Assembly: GCF_001020985.1 (NCBI RefSeq)
Contig: NZ_CP011542.1
Span: forward strand, 992,001 to 1,056,000
DNA from: Corynebacterium mustelae
GTDB taxonomy: Bacteria; Actinomycetota; Actinomycetes; Mycobacteriales; Mycobacteriaceae
Reading direction: 5' to 3'
DNA: 64,000 nucleotides
Shown: in pieces, positions 9,727-19,303 of the stretch
Layout of the letters: each line of letters opens with the position of its first letter
Position numbering within the stretch: position 1 is the first letter of the stretch
Made by a program: the position numbers and the translations under genes
The notes under the pieces: generated by a model
The model's input: only the letters and a program-made list of their open reading frames with translations
What the model was told of the DNA's origin: nothing
The model's database searches: none

Positions 9727-12700
9727 ATGTCCGAGTTTGTGCCGCCATCCAACCAAGCCACTGCGTTAGCACGATTCAAGCCTGAGGTGTCGACATGGTT
9801 TCAGGATGTTTTCGCCGCCCCAACCAGCGTGCAAACAGCGGCGTGGAATGCGATTTCAGCAGGTGAACACGCACTTGTCGTTGCGCCGACCGGTTCCGGT
9901 AAGACACTGGCGGCGTTTTTATGGGCGATAAATAGTTTGGTCACAGGAGACGGTCAAATGGCGCTTCCTGTGTCCAATACCACTGCCAGCGCAGCGAAAC
10001 GGAAACCTTCAGGGGTTAAGGTTCTCTACATTTCCCCACTTAAAGCGCTTGGGGTGGATGTGGAGAATAATCTGCGCGCCCCGTTAGTTGGGATAAATCA
10101 CACAGCTGCCCGTTTGGGGGTAGCGCCATCAGAAATAACGGTGGGAGTGCGCAGCGGCGACACGACCTCTGCCCAGCGTGCCGCTCAATTGCGCAACCCG
10201 CCGGATATTCTCATCACCACCCCGGAATCGGCCTATTTGATGCTCACGTCCAAAGCAGCCGGGATTTTGACCGATGTTCACACCGTCATTATTGACGAAA
10301 TCCATGCACTGGCTGGAACTAAGCGTGGGGTTCATCTGGCGTTAAGCCTGGAGCGGCTTGATCTCATCGTCGAAAAGCCGGTGCAACGCATCGGGTTATC
10401 GGCGACAGTGCGGCCGTTGGAAGTAGTGGCACAATTTCTTGGTGGTGATCGCCCAGTAGAGATCATCAACCCACCGGCGGAAAAACGCTGGGACTTAGAG
10501 GTTAACGTACCGGTTGCCGATATGTCCGACTTACCTGGTCCCGAACTGGGAGCTACCACCAGCGAAGTAATCTTCGACGATTCCCTGGGGCTAGCCACAC
10601 CGCTGCAAAAAGAAGAACAACCTGAGAAACCTTATGTCCAGTATCAATCAGAAACTGCGGCGATTGCCCACCTACCGAGCCTGGCGACCGATGGCGATAC
10701 CAGCCGCGGCAGCATTTGGCCATATATTGAGGCCAGCCTGTTCGATGAGATAATGGCACACCGCTCCACTCTCGTATTCGTCAATTCCCGACGCAGCGCC
10801 GAGCGGCTAACCGCCCGTTTGAACGAAATTTACACCCTAAGCATCGACCCGGAATCGCTAACCACCCCGCAGCAATTAACCAGCCCCGCCCAAGTTATGG
10901 CGCAGGCCGACACCCTAAAAGACCCCAGTCACATCATTGCCCGAGCTCACCATGGTTCAGTAAGCAAAACCGAGAGAGCAAAAACCGAAGCCATGCTCAA
11001 AGAAGGCAGCCTCAAAGCCGTGGTAGCCACGTCCTCATTGGAATTAGGCATCGACATGGGGGCCGTCGATCTGGTGGTACAAGTAGAAGCGCCACCGTCG
11101 GTAGCTGCCGGGCTACAACGTGTAGGACGCGCTGGACACGATGTGGGCGCCATATCAACCGGAATTTTCTACCCTAAACATCGGGCAGATCTGGTTGACA
11201 CAGCCGTCGTCGTTCGGCAAATGCGTGCTGGGGCTATCGAGAAGTTGTCCGTTCCCCGTAATGCATTGGACGTATTGCTCCAACAAACAATCGCGGCAGT
11301 ATCAGTCGCCGATCTTGATGTCGAACACTGGTACGCCACTGTCACCCGCGCCTACCCATACCGCACGCTATCGCGGGAGGTCTTCGATAGCGTCATCGAC
11401 TTAGCGTCAGGTGTGTATCCCTCCACCGATTTTGCTGATCTCAAACCCCGAATCACTTTCGACCGGCTCACCGGCACCCTATCTGCCCGACCCGGCGCGC
11501 AACGTGTGGCGGTAACCTCGGGTGGTACGATTCCGGATCGGGGCTTGTTTGGGGTGTATTTGGTTGGCGGTGAAGCTGGGGCGCGCCGGGTGGGGGAACT
11601 GGATGAGGAAATGGTTTATGAATCCCGCGTCGGTGATGTTTTCACCTTGGGTGCTAGTAGTTGGCGGATTGAGGAGATAACTAGAGATCAGGTTTTGGTT
11701 AGTCCTGCTCCGGGGCACGCGGGCAGGTTGCCGTTTTGGTCGGGGGATCAGGTCGGACGTCCAGCAGAATTAGGCGAGGCTATCGGGGAGTTTCGACGAG
11801 CGGTTGCTCAGAGTCCGGCTGAAGCGGTGGCGATGGTTGATCGGCTCAATGATCATGCTCAGGACAATCTGGTTCGGTTTATTGTTGAGCAACAAGAAGC
11901 GACTGGGGTAGTGCCGGATGAAAAAACTTTGGTGTTGGAGCGGTTTAGAGATGAGGTGGGGGACTGGCGAATTGTGTTGCACAGTCCGTTCGGCCGGGGT
12001 GTGAATGCTGCGTGGGCGTTGGCGGTGGGTGCAAAGATTTCTGAGGAGACTGGTGTGGACGGGCAACCGGTGTCGGCGGATGATGGCATTGTTTTGCGGC
12101 TGCCGGAGTCAGAGCACATACCGGGTGCGGAGTTATTCGATATAGACCCGGCGGAAATTTCAGACATTGTTGCCAGCCAGGTGGGAAATTCTGCTTTGTT
12201 TGCCTCCAGATTTCGGGAATGTGCGGCGCGGGCGTTGTTGTTGCCACGGAAGAATCCTGGTAAACGTGCCCCGTTGTGGCAGCAGCGCCAGCGGGCTTCC
12301 CAGTTACTTGATGTGGCGAAAAAATACCCTAAGTTTCCTATCATTTTAGAAACAGTGCGGGAGTGTATTCAGGATGTGTATGACGTTCCGGCGTTAACGG
12401 CGGTGTTGAAGGGGCTGAGGGCTTCCCGGATTACGATAACGGCGGTTACTACTGATCAACCGTCCCCATTTGCTTCCGCGATAATGTTTAATTACACCGG
12501 CGCTTTCATGTATCAGGGTGATAGCCCGTTAGCGGAGAAACGAGCTGCGGCGCTGGCTTTGGATCCGAGTTTATTGGCGCAACTTTTGGGGTCGGAGGGT
12601 TTGCGGGATCTGCTTGATCCGGAGATTATCGCGGATGTGGATGCTCAGTTGCGGCGAGTATCTCCGGATCGGCGGGCGCGTGATAACGAGGAGCTTATCG

Positions 12701-14598
12701 ACGTTTTACGAGTGGTGGGCCCGATACGCGTCGATAAGCTAGATGAACATGTGCGTTATGACGTCGATTTGATAAAACTTCTTGCCACTTCCAGGGTGAT
12801 GCGGGTTCGAATTGCTGGCACGGAGCACATTGCCCAAAGCGTTGACGCGGCGTTACTACGTGACGGCTTGGGGATACCGGTGCCGGCCGGGGTTTTTGCG
12901 CAGGTAGAGACTATTTCTGATGCGGTTAGTCAATTGGTGTCTCGGTGGTTGCGCAGCCGTGGGCCGGTTACATTACACGACGTGTGTGCGGCATTTGGGC
13001 TGCCAGCCGGGGTGGCGCATAGTACCTTAACTGCGTTATGTTCTGCCGGGGTAGCGCAACAGGGGCAGTATCGACACGGCATCACCGAAACGGAATACGT
13101 GGCCACAGACGTTTTGAAACTCATTCGGTCGAAGTCTTTAGCGGCTGCCCGGGCGCAGGCGCAGCCGGTGTCACATGCGACCTATGCCCGGTTTCTTGCC
13201 GAGTGGCAGCATGTGGCGCCGGTTGGTCAAACACCTAAGCTTGGTGGCGCTGATGGCGTGTACCAGGTGATTGAACAACTAGCGGGTACAGCGCTGCCTG
13301 CGAGTGCCTGGGAGGAAGTCATATTACCTGCTCGGGTGAGAAACTATAATCCGGCGGATTTGGACGAATTGACCCACAACGGTGAGGTCATCATCGTTGG
13401 TTGTGGGATAGCTGGTGCGGCTGATCCGTGGGTGAAATTACTGCCTACCGAGTTCGCTGCGGAGCTTGTCGATATTCCGGAACCAAATGATAATGGTCGA
13501 GTTTTGTCTGGTATTCAGCAGCAGATCTTATCGCATATCGGGGCAGGGGGAGCGCATCTGTATTCTGCGATCCAGGCTATGGTTGCTGCCGACGGCTACT
13601 CGGAGACACAACTTAAAGAAGCAATGTGGGGGCTTTTTGAGACAGGTGCAATTAGTCCAGATAGCTTCGCACCATTACGGGCCAGATTGGCCAGTGGCGC
13701 AAATACTGCGCATCGGGCAAAACGTAAACCGAACCGGTCCCGTGGCCGCAGTTTCCGTCGTATGGGGGCCGGATTCAGGCAAGTTCAGGCTGCTGCGGCG
13801 CACAGTTGTCCGCCCGATATGGTGGGGCGATGGTCAGCGACAACAAGCGCCGAAACTGATGCGACTAGGCGCTCGCTGGTTCAGGCGGAATGCTGGTTGG
13901 AGCGTTACGGCGTGGTGACTCGTGGTGCTGTAACCGCTGAGGAGGTGGCTGGTGGTTTTGCGTTAGCCTATAAGGTTCTGTCTCGCTTTGAAGAAGCAGG
14001 CCGGGCAATGCGGGGACATTTTATTGAAGATCTCGGTGCTGCCCAGTTTTCCACCCCTGCAGTGATCGACCGCCTTCGCGCATTAAGCGATAGCCCGGAT
14101 GTGTCCGGTTGGCCGTCAGGAGCAACCGAGCCAGACAGCTACGTTCTGGCCGCCTGCGACCCAGCCAATCCGTATGGAGCGGCGGTTCCATGGCCGATAA
14201 CGGGGCCTAACCGTGCCGCCGGTGCGCTGGTGATTCTCACCGACGGTGTGGCCATAGCCCACTTAACGCGTGGCGGAAAAAATCTCACCATATTTCCGCC
14301 ACCAACCGGAGTCACTGACACAATCCCAGTGATAGTTTCGGCGCTAAAAGCACAGGTGAGTACCAGAGTTACCATTGAGAAAATTAATGGTGAACCGTCT
14401 TTGAACGCGGTCTTTGCTGATGCGTTCCGATCCGCTGGTGCCAATATCACGCCTCGTGGCATCACGATTAACCCAGTTGTACGGGGAATAGAAAAAACAC
14501 GCGGACGCAGTTTATCTGAGGCGCTGGCTGAACTGCCAGAAGAAACCGAATCCAGGTCATCGCACTCCTCGCAGTGGATGAACCCGTACCGGAAGTGA
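9727..14598 (+). CDS. lhr: large superfamily 2 helicase Lhr
   Basis: A 1623-residue ATP-dependent DNA (DNA:RNA) helicase. The N-terminal helicase core has VVAPTGSGKTLAAF near residue 55 (Walker A), TTPESAYLML, VIIDEIHAL near 190 (Walker B), LVFVNSRRSAERL and LELGIDMGAVDLVVQVE followed by QRVGRAGHD (motif VI). The winged-helix and Lhr-CORE regions and a long C-terminal extension follow, so this is the long Lhr form. The ATG at 9727 is preferred; a TTG at 9715 is in frame. No clear RBS, hence possibly leaderless. It lies close to nei2, as in mycobacteria, consistent with a role in DNA repair. A GCTTTTCGACG word (reverse) is at 10368-10378. Confidence 0.96.
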   Translation: MSEFVPPSNQATALARFKPEVSTWFQDVFAAPTSVQTAAWNAISAGEHALVVAPTGSGKTLAAFLWAINSLVTGDGQMALPVSNTTASAAKRKPSGVKVLYISPLKALGVDVENNLRAPLVGINHTAARLGVAPSEITVGVRSGDTTSAQRAAQLRNPPDILITTPESAYLMLTSKAAGILTDVHTVIIDEIHALAGTKRGVHLALSLERLDLIVEKPVQRIGLSATVRPLEVVAQFLGGDRPVEIINPPAEKRWDLEVNVPVADMSDLPGPELGATTSEVIFDDSLGLATPLQKEEQPEKPYVQYQSETAAIAHLPSLATDGDTSRGSIWPYIEASLFDEIMAHRSTLVFVNSRRSAERLTARLNEIYTLSIDPESLTTPQQLTSPAQVMAQADTLKDPSHIIARAHHGSVSKTERAKTEAMLKEGSLKAVVATSSLELGIDMGAVDLVVQVEAPPSVAAGLQRVGRAGHDVGAISTGIFYPKHRADLVDTAVVVRQMRAGAIEKLSVPRNALDVLLQQTIAAVSVADLDVEHWYATVTRAYPYRTLSREVFDSVIDLASGVYPSTDFADLKPRITFDRLTGTLSARPGAQRVAVTSGGTIPDRGLFGVYLVGGEAGARRVGELDEEMVYESRVGDVFTLGASSWRIEEITRDQVLVSPAPGHAGRLPFWSGDQVGRPAELGEAIGEFRRAVAQSPAEAVAMVDRLNDHAQDNLVRFIVEQQEATGVVPDEKTLVLERFRDEVGDWRIVLHSPFGRGVNAAWALAVGAKISEETGVDGQPVSADDGIVLRLPESEHIPGAELFDIDPAEISDIVASQVGNSALFASRFRECAARALLLPRKNPGKRAPLWQQRQRASQLLDVAKKYPKFPIILETVRECIQDVYDVPALTAVLKGLRASRITITAVTTDQPSPFASAIMFNYTGAFMYQGDSPLAEKRAAALALDPSLLAQLLGSEGLRDLLDPEIIADVDAQLRRVSPDRRARDNEELIDVLRVVGPIRVDKLDEHVRYDVDLIKLLATSRVMRVRIAGTEHIAQSVDAALLRDGLGIPVPAGVFAQVETISDAVSQLVSRWLRSRGPVTLHDVCAAFGLPAGVAHSTLTALCSAGVAQQGQYRHGITETEYVATDVLKLIRSKSLAAARAQAQPVSHATYARFLAEWQHVAPVGQTPKLGGADGVYQVIEQLAGTALPASAWEEVILPARVRNYNPADLDELTHNGEVIIVGCGIAGAADPWVKLLPTEFAAELVDIPEPNDNGRVLSGIQQQILSHIGAGGAHLYSAIQAMVAADGYSETQLKEAMWGLFETGAISPDSFAPLRARLASGANTAHRAKRKPNRSRGRSFRRMGAGFRQVQAAAAHSCPPDMVGRWSATTSAETDATRRSLVQAECWLERYGVVTRGAVTAEEVAGGFALAYKVLSRFEEAGRAMRGHFIEDLGAAQFSTPAVIDRLRALSDSPDVSGWPSGATEPDSYVLAACDPANPYGAAVPWPITGPNRAAGALVILTDGVAIAHLTRGGKNLTIFPPPTGVTDTIPVIVSALKAQVSTRVTIEKINGEPSLNAVFADAFRSAGANITPRGITINPVVRGIEKTRGRSLSEALAELPEETESRSSHSSQWMNPYRK

Positions 14599-14710
14599 TT
14601 GACTGCCACAGTGCGAACAAACCGATGCGTGTGGTGGTTACGGTGACGGTGGGTTTTTGCGTGATGATGTGACATTAAAAACCTCACGAACTAAAACCTG
14701 CATGATTGGT

Positions 14711-14726
14711 TACTCTTGTAAACATG
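14711..14726 (+). promoter_or_regulatory. -10 box for leaderless yccF transcript
   Basis: TACTCT at 14711-14716 lies 7 nt before the ATG at 14724; no Shine-Dalgarno sequence is present. Confidence 0.55.
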
Positions 14727-15137
14727 AATTTTATTTTGAATGTGATCTGGTTTCTTTTCGCAGGGTTGGCCCTAGCTTTTGGCTATTTTCTCTTTGGGCT
14801 CATCGCTTGTGTCTTTATCGTGACCATCCCGTTCGGGGTGGCAAGTTTTCGCATGGCAAGTTATGCACTATGGCCCTTTGGCCGCACAGTGGTGGAGCCA
14901 GCCACCGGCGTTAGTGGGGCATCAACCATCGGCAACGTCGTGTGGTTTGTGGTCGCCGGGCTATGGCTGGCATTAGGGCATGTCATAACAGCAGCTGTAC
15001 AGGCTATCACTATCATCGGCATTCCCCTAGCGATAGCGAATATCAAAATGATCCCAGTAACATGTTTCCCATTTGGGAAGAAGATTGTCCCTTCCGACGC
15101 CATTCCGTTCGGCTACCGTCCGATGGTATCGATGTAA
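14724..15137 (+). CDS. yccF: YccF-family inner-membrane protein
   Basis: A 137-residue protein made of two similar halves. Each half has a hydrophobic helix followed by an IPFG-A--R or IP-A-AN--M stretch and a CxPFG or LWPFG motif (FRMASYALWPFGRTVV; IKMIPVTCFPFGKKIV), the hallmark of the YccF domain. Three to four membrane segments. Function unknown. The start at 14724 is used rather than an in-frame TTG at 14706. It lies between lhr and nei2 on the same strand and may be cotranscribed with nei2. Confidence 0.88.
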   Translation: MNFILNVIWFLFAGLALAFGYFLFGLIACVFIVTIPFGVASFRMASYALWPFGRTVVEPATGVSGASTIGNVVWFVVAGLWLALGHVITAAVQAITIIGIPLAIANIKMIPVTCFPFGKKIVPSDAIPFGYRPMVSM

Positions 15138-15158
15138 AAGGGCGCGGATCGCACTGTC

Positions 15159-15983
15159 ATGCCCGAAGGTGATTCGATATTTCGGTTAGCTCACCGATTG
15201 CAATTCATGGTGGGGCGCGAAGTCGTGCGTACTGACATCCGGGTACCTAGATTCGCTACAGCAAATTTCACAGGAACCACCTGCACCCGGGTGTGGGCGT
15301 ACGGCAAACACCTATTCATGCAGTTTGGCTCAGACGTTTTGCACACCCACCTGAAAATGGAGGGCTCCTGGTCAATCCACCGACTTGGCGCGAAGTGGCG
15401 CAAACCCGGCCACACGGCGCGAGTGGTGCTGCATTTAACTGATACGTCGGGGCCGATTGAATTAGTAGGGCACTCCTTGGGTTTCGTCCGGGTATTTCCC
15501 GCAACGCAGTACACCAATCACATAGCGCATCTCGGGCCAGATATATTAGACCCACAGTGGGCAGAAGGTGGTTTCGCTGAAGCTTTACGACGCATCAGAT
15601 CGACACCAAACCGGGCAATCGGTACCGCACTACTGGATCAACGAAACGTAGCCGGAATCGGAAACGAATATCGTGCTGAGATATGTTTCATCGCGGGAAT
15701 CCACCCCGCCACCCCGGTTGCCAACACCAACACTGCTGAGGTTCTTAGTATCGGGCGAAAGCTCATGTGGGCTAATCGATTGTCACCGCAGCGAGTAACA
15801 ACTGGAATCCGGCGACCAGGTGAATCTGCCTACGTTTTTGGCCGAAACGGAAAACCATGCCGCCGCTGCGGCACCAGTATCAAAAAGGCCGAACTGGGCG
15901 GAGACTTTAATGATCTTGAGCGCATCATTTGGTGGTGCCCTCACTGTCAACCACTTATGCCAGACGATCCGCCTACCTCATAG
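15159..15983 (+). CDS. nei2: Fpg/Nei-family DNA glycosylase (Nei2)
   Basis: A 274-residue base-excision repair enzyme with AP-lyase activity. The catalytic PE follows the initiator methionine (MPEGDSIFRLAHRL), as required for the N-terminal proline nucleophile. An H2TH region contains ALLDQRNVAGIGNEYRAEICF, and the C-terminal zinc finger CRRCG...CPHCQ is intact. It is 21 nt downstream of yccF and shares the lhr neighbourhood seen in mycobacteria. Substrates are likely oxidised pyrimidines; specificity is inferred from the family. Confidence 0.93.
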   Translation: MPEGDSIFRLAHRLQFMVGREVVRTDIRVPRFATANFTGTTCTRVWAYGKHLFMQFGSDVLHTHLKMEGSWSIHRLGAKWRKPGHTARVVLHLTDTSGPIELVGHSLGFVRVFPATQYTNHIAHLGPDILDPQWAEGGFAEALRRIRSTPNRAIGTALLDQRNVAGIGNEYRAEICFIAGIHPATPVANTNTAEVLSIGRKLMWANRLSPQRVTTGIRRPGESAYVFGRNGKPCRRCGTSIKKAELGGDFNDLERIIWWCPHCQPLMPDDPPTS

Positions 15984-15996
15984 AGGATGAGAAATC

Positions 15997-16944
15997 ATGT
16001 TTCTTCTTGTGCTACGCATCTGCCGCTTTTTTAGCCAACGCCACCGCATGCTTTCGCTCATTCCACCAGAACTCAAGCACACCGCGTGCAAGCACCTGAT
16101 CCAACCGAATAACCGCTTGTCACTATGGTTTTTCCGTACATTCCGAAACGCTGCCACTGCGCCAGCCCCGCACGTGAGGCTAACCCGTCGCACGGTTAAA
16201 AGCTCTGGTGCGGATATCTCCGTTTTCCAGTACACACCGAAATCAACGTCTATGGAGATCCCAGGAACACCGGTTGTGTTATGGATACACGGCGGCGGGT
16301 ACATCATGGGATCTGCAGCCGTGGACCACGAATATTGCTCGTACCTTGCACAGGATTTACAATGCCAGATCTTCAGCGTTGACTACCGTCTGGCTCCGGA
16401 ACACCCCTATCCAATTCCGCTTGATGATTGCTACACGGCACTGGAATGGCTTTGCTCTCAAACCCCCAGCAGTATCGTTGTCGTGGGCAGTTCCGCTGGC
16501 GGTGGTTTAGCCGCAGCCTTGGTGCAACGGGCGGTAGATAACAAGATCACGATTGCCTTCCACGCTCTGATATACCCAATGCTTGATGATGCAACTGGTC
16601 ACACCGATACAACAACTACTTTTGCACCGTTATGGTGGCCAAGTGCGAACCGCTACGGGTGGCGCAGCTACCTTGGCGGAAACGGTAAAACCACCAAGCC
16701 TGGCTGCTATGCGGTGCCAGCGCGCCGGGATGATCTCAGTGGGACACCGCCAGCGTGGATTGGAGTGGGCACCCTTGATCTGTTCTACGCCGAGAACGTT
16801 GCCTATGCGATGCGGCTACCTGAATGCGAACTAGTAACAGTACCGGGTATGTATCACGGTACAGATATTCTGGTCCCCAATGATGAGCGCATGGTCGCGT
16901 TTAGGGACTCGCTTCTTACAGCTATCCGAAAGCATCTAGCCTAA
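15997..16944 (+). CDS. alpha/beta hydrolase, HSL-type esterase
   Basis: A 315-residue hydrolase of the hormone-sensitive-lipase group. It has the oxyanion-hole motif HGGGYIMGS, the nucleophile elbow GSSAGGG, an acid residue in GTLDLFYAE and a histidine in MYHGTD. No signal peptide is obvious; the basic N-terminus has moderate hydrophobicity. GAGGATGAG upstream can serve as RBS. It lies 13 nt after nei2, so may be translated from the same transcript. The natural ester substrate is unknown. Confidence 0.88.
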   Translation: MFLLVLRICRFFSQRHRMLSLIPPELKHTACKHLIQPNNRLSLWFFRTFRNAATAPAPHVRLTRRTVKSSGADISVFQYTPKSTSMEIPGTPVVLWIHGGGYIMGSAAVDHEYCSYLAQDLQCQIFSVDYRLAPEHPYPIPLDDCYTALEWLCSQTPSSIVVVGSSAGGGLAAALVQRAVDNKITIAFHALIYPMLDDATGHTDTTTTFAPLWWPSANRYGWRSYLGGNGKTTKPGCYAVPARRDDLSGTPPAWIGVGTLDLFYAENVAYAMRLPECELVTVPGMYHGTDILVPNDERMVAFRDSLLTAIRKHLA

Positions 16945-16950
16945 AACTGA

Positions 16951-16994
16951 TAAAAACACTGGTAGCTTGCCAGGAAACTAGCAAACTACCAGTG
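16951..16994 (-). terminator. terminator of pgi between convergent genes
   Basis: A 9-bp perfect inverted repeat CACTGGTAG / CTACCAGTG at 16957-16965 and 16986-16994. On the minus strand it is followed by a T-run, so it ends pgi; it may also act on the plus strand for the esterase gene. Confidence 0.8.
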
Positions 16995-17007
16995 CGAAGT
17001 CATGTGT

Positions 17008-18648
17008 TTAATTACGGTGTGCGCGGAACCACTTGATTAATGCATCAGTGGAGCCATCGCCAGAATTGACTTCCTCGGCACCAGAAACTGCTGGGGCCAA
17101 ATCATTGGCTTGCTGTTTGCCCAGCTCTACGCCCCACTGGTCGAAAGAATTCACGTCCCAAATAACACCCTGCACAAAGGTGATGTGCTCGTACAATGCG
17201 ATTAACGCACCAAGTACAGCGGGGGTGAGCTCCTGTGCAAGGATAGTGGTGGTGGGGCGGTTGCCTGGCATAACCTTGTGGTTAACCAACTCTTGTGCCA
17301 CTCCTTCAGCGGCGATCTCTTCGGCGGTCTTACCGAAGGCCAGCACCTTAGTCTGTGCGAAGAAATTGCTCATCAGTAAATCGTGCATACTGCCAGTTCC
17401 ATCAGCGGTGGGCAAATCCTGCTTTGGGCGGGCAAAACCAATGAAATCCGCTGGAATGAGTTTCGTACCCTGGTGCATCAATTGGAAGAAAGCATGTTGG
17501 CCATTAGTGCCTGGTTCACCCCAATAAATCTCGCCTGTTCCACAGGTCACCGGGCTGCCGTCGTGGCGCACCGATTTGCCGTTGGACTCCATCGTCAATT
17601 GCTGCAAATACGCTGGGAATCGCCCCAAATCCTCAGAGTACGGCAAAACTGCGTGGGTTTCGGCACCGAAAAAGTCGTTATATAGCACACCCAACAGACC
17701 CATGAGCACAGGAATATTCTGATCAAGGTCAGCGGTACGGAAGTGAACATCCATCGCGTGGAAGCCCTCTAAAAACCGCATGAAATCCATCGGCCCAATA
17801 ACCGCCATCAAGGATAAACCAATAGCGGAATCCACCGAATAGCGGCCCCCCACCCATTCCCAGAACCCAAACATATTCTTGGTATCAATACCGAATTCAG
17901 CGACTTTCTCCGCATTGGTCGACACCGCCACAAAGTGCTTTGCTACGGCATCCTCAGCACCAAGCTTATCCACCAACCAGCGCTTGGCAGCATGAGCATT
18001 GGCGAGAGTTTCTTGGGTAGTAAAAGTCTTAGAAGCAACCACAAAAAGCGTCGATTCTGGATCGCATTCATCCAAAACGGATACCATGTCTGCCGGGTCG
18101 ACATTAGAAACAAATTTGGCAGAAATACCAGCAGTCGCATACGCGCGCAGCGCCTTGACCGCCATTACTGGACCAAGATCAGAACCGCCGATACCGATAT
18201 TGACCACAGTTTTAATCGTGCGTCCGGTATAGCCCAGCCACGACCCAGACCGCAGAGCAGTTGCGAAATCCCGCATCCGACCGAGCACCTCATGAACATC
18301 AGCAGCGATGTCTTGTCCATCCACTACCAGATCGGCGCTTGCTGGCAACCGCAGGGCAGTGTGCAGCACAGCTCGATCTTCAGTGTCATTAATGTGCACA
18401 CCGGTGAACATATCCTCAATACGTTCAGGCAGCGCAGCCGCATGGGCGAGATCCACCAATGCTGCCCGGGTGGCGTCGTCAAGCAAATTCTTGGAAAGAT
18501 CAACATGCAACCCTGCCGCATCCAGGCTATATTTCGTTGCGCGCTCAGGATCGGCCGCAAAAAGCTCACGTAACGTGGTCGAGCTTAGCTTTTTCTGCGC
18601 TTCAGCAACCGTGTGCCATTGGGGAGTTGAAGTAATGTCGAGGGACAT
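17008..18648 (-). CDS. pgi: glucose-6-phosphate isomerase
   Basis: A 546-residue glycolytic enzyme interconverting glucose-6-phosphate and fructose-6-phosphate. It shows [30 protein letters not shown], the signature [13 protein letters not shown], and [12 protein letters not shown]. The start MSLDIT has GGAGA about 11 nt upstream. It uses the glucose-6-phosphate released by the bgl operon among other sources. pgi beside a chorismate mutase and pcrA is a conserved order in Mycobacteriales. Confidence 0.97.
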   Translation of the reverse strand: MSLDITSTPQWHTVAEAQKKLSSTTLRELFAADPERATKYSLDAAGLHVDLSKNLLDDATRAALVDLAHAAALPERIEDMFTGVHINDTEDRAVLHTALRLPASADLVVDGQDIAADVHEVLGRMRDFATALRSGSWLGYTGRTIKTVVNIGIGGSDLGPVMAVKALRAYATAGISAKFVSNVDPADMVSVLDECDPESTLFVVASKTFTTQETLANAHAAKRWLVDKLGAEDAVAKHFVAVSTNAEKVAEFGIDTKNMFGFWEWVGGRYSVDSAIGLSLMAVIGPMDFMRFLEGFHAMDVHFRTADLDQNIPVLMGLLGVLYNDFFGAETHAVLPYSEDLGRFPAYLQQLTMESNGKSVRHDGSPVTCGTGEIYWGEPGTNGQHAFFQLMHQGTKLIPADFIGFARPKQDLPTADGTGSMHDLLMSNFFAQTKVLAFGKTAEEIAAEGVAQELVNHKVMPGNRPTTTILAQELTPAVLGALIALYEHITFVQGVIWDVNSFDQWGVELGKQQANDLAPAVSGAEEVNSGDGSTDALIKWFRAHRN

Positions 18649-18837
18649 AATGAAAGGTTCTCCATTTCTAAACAAAAGTGTTTGTGGCTGTATAAACTAC
18701 AAACCTCTTCTAACGGTAGTCAATAACGCTGCCGCTTTCCGGCGTGCACCTTGATCCACGACGGCCAAGACCATATTTTTTTAAGAAAGCCAGCGATACA
18801 TCTAACACCAGCCGCACCACGAGGAAGCAGGGGAACA

Positions 18838-19155
18838 TTAACCTAGCCGACCGCGCCCCATTCGCAGCAAAATCTGCGCCAAACCAGGGCCTTCGTCGCC
18901 TAACTCCTCCCGAAACTGATTGATGATTGCAACCTCACGGGTATGCACCAACCTCGTACCGCCAGAGGACATCCGGGTTTTACCGATCGCTTTGGAAATC
19001 TCCGTGCGTCGTTTAACCGCATCTAAAATAACCCGATCCAACCGATTGATTTCTTCCCGGTACTGCTGGATTTCCGCATCTGAAAGCGGATCGTCCGTAC
19101 CCGATGGCGATCGAATATCAAAGTGTTCCGGCAAAGGCTGCGCGTCAGTGCTCAT
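18838..19155 (-). CDS. AroQ-type chorismate mutase
   Basis: A 105-residue helical enzyme converting chorismate to prephenate for phenylalanine and tyrosine synthesis. The helix-1 pattern RLDRVILDAVKRRTEISKAIGKTRM and the C-terminal block ending MGRGRLG match the small actinobacterial AroQ-delta type. In M. tuberculosis this type is almost inactive alone and is activated by binding DAHP synthase. No signal peptide, so it is the intracellular type. The start at MSTDAQ is supported by CACAAT 7 nt upstream on the minus strand and by absence of an RBS. Confidence 0.9.
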   Translation of the reverse strand: MSTDAQPLPEHFDIRSPSGTDDPLSDAEIQQYREEINRLDRVILDAVKRRTEISKAIGKTRMSSGGTRLVHTREVAIINQFREELGDEGPGLAQILLRMGRGRLG

Positions 19156-19303
19156 GGCTGTTATTGTGCCAGAATTCACCTAAGATCAGGAAGTACGTTC
19201 AACCAGTAAGGGGGAAGAAGAACCGTGAATTTTAACCCGATACGGGCAAAGCCAAGAAGTGTTGCCAACCCATGTTGGGGCAACGTTGTAAGTTGGAAGA
19301 ACC

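Noticed and set aside
11859..12344. Minus-strand open frame inside lhr
   Set aside because: Composition is that of an antisense frame, and the overlapping lhr helicase frame is certain.
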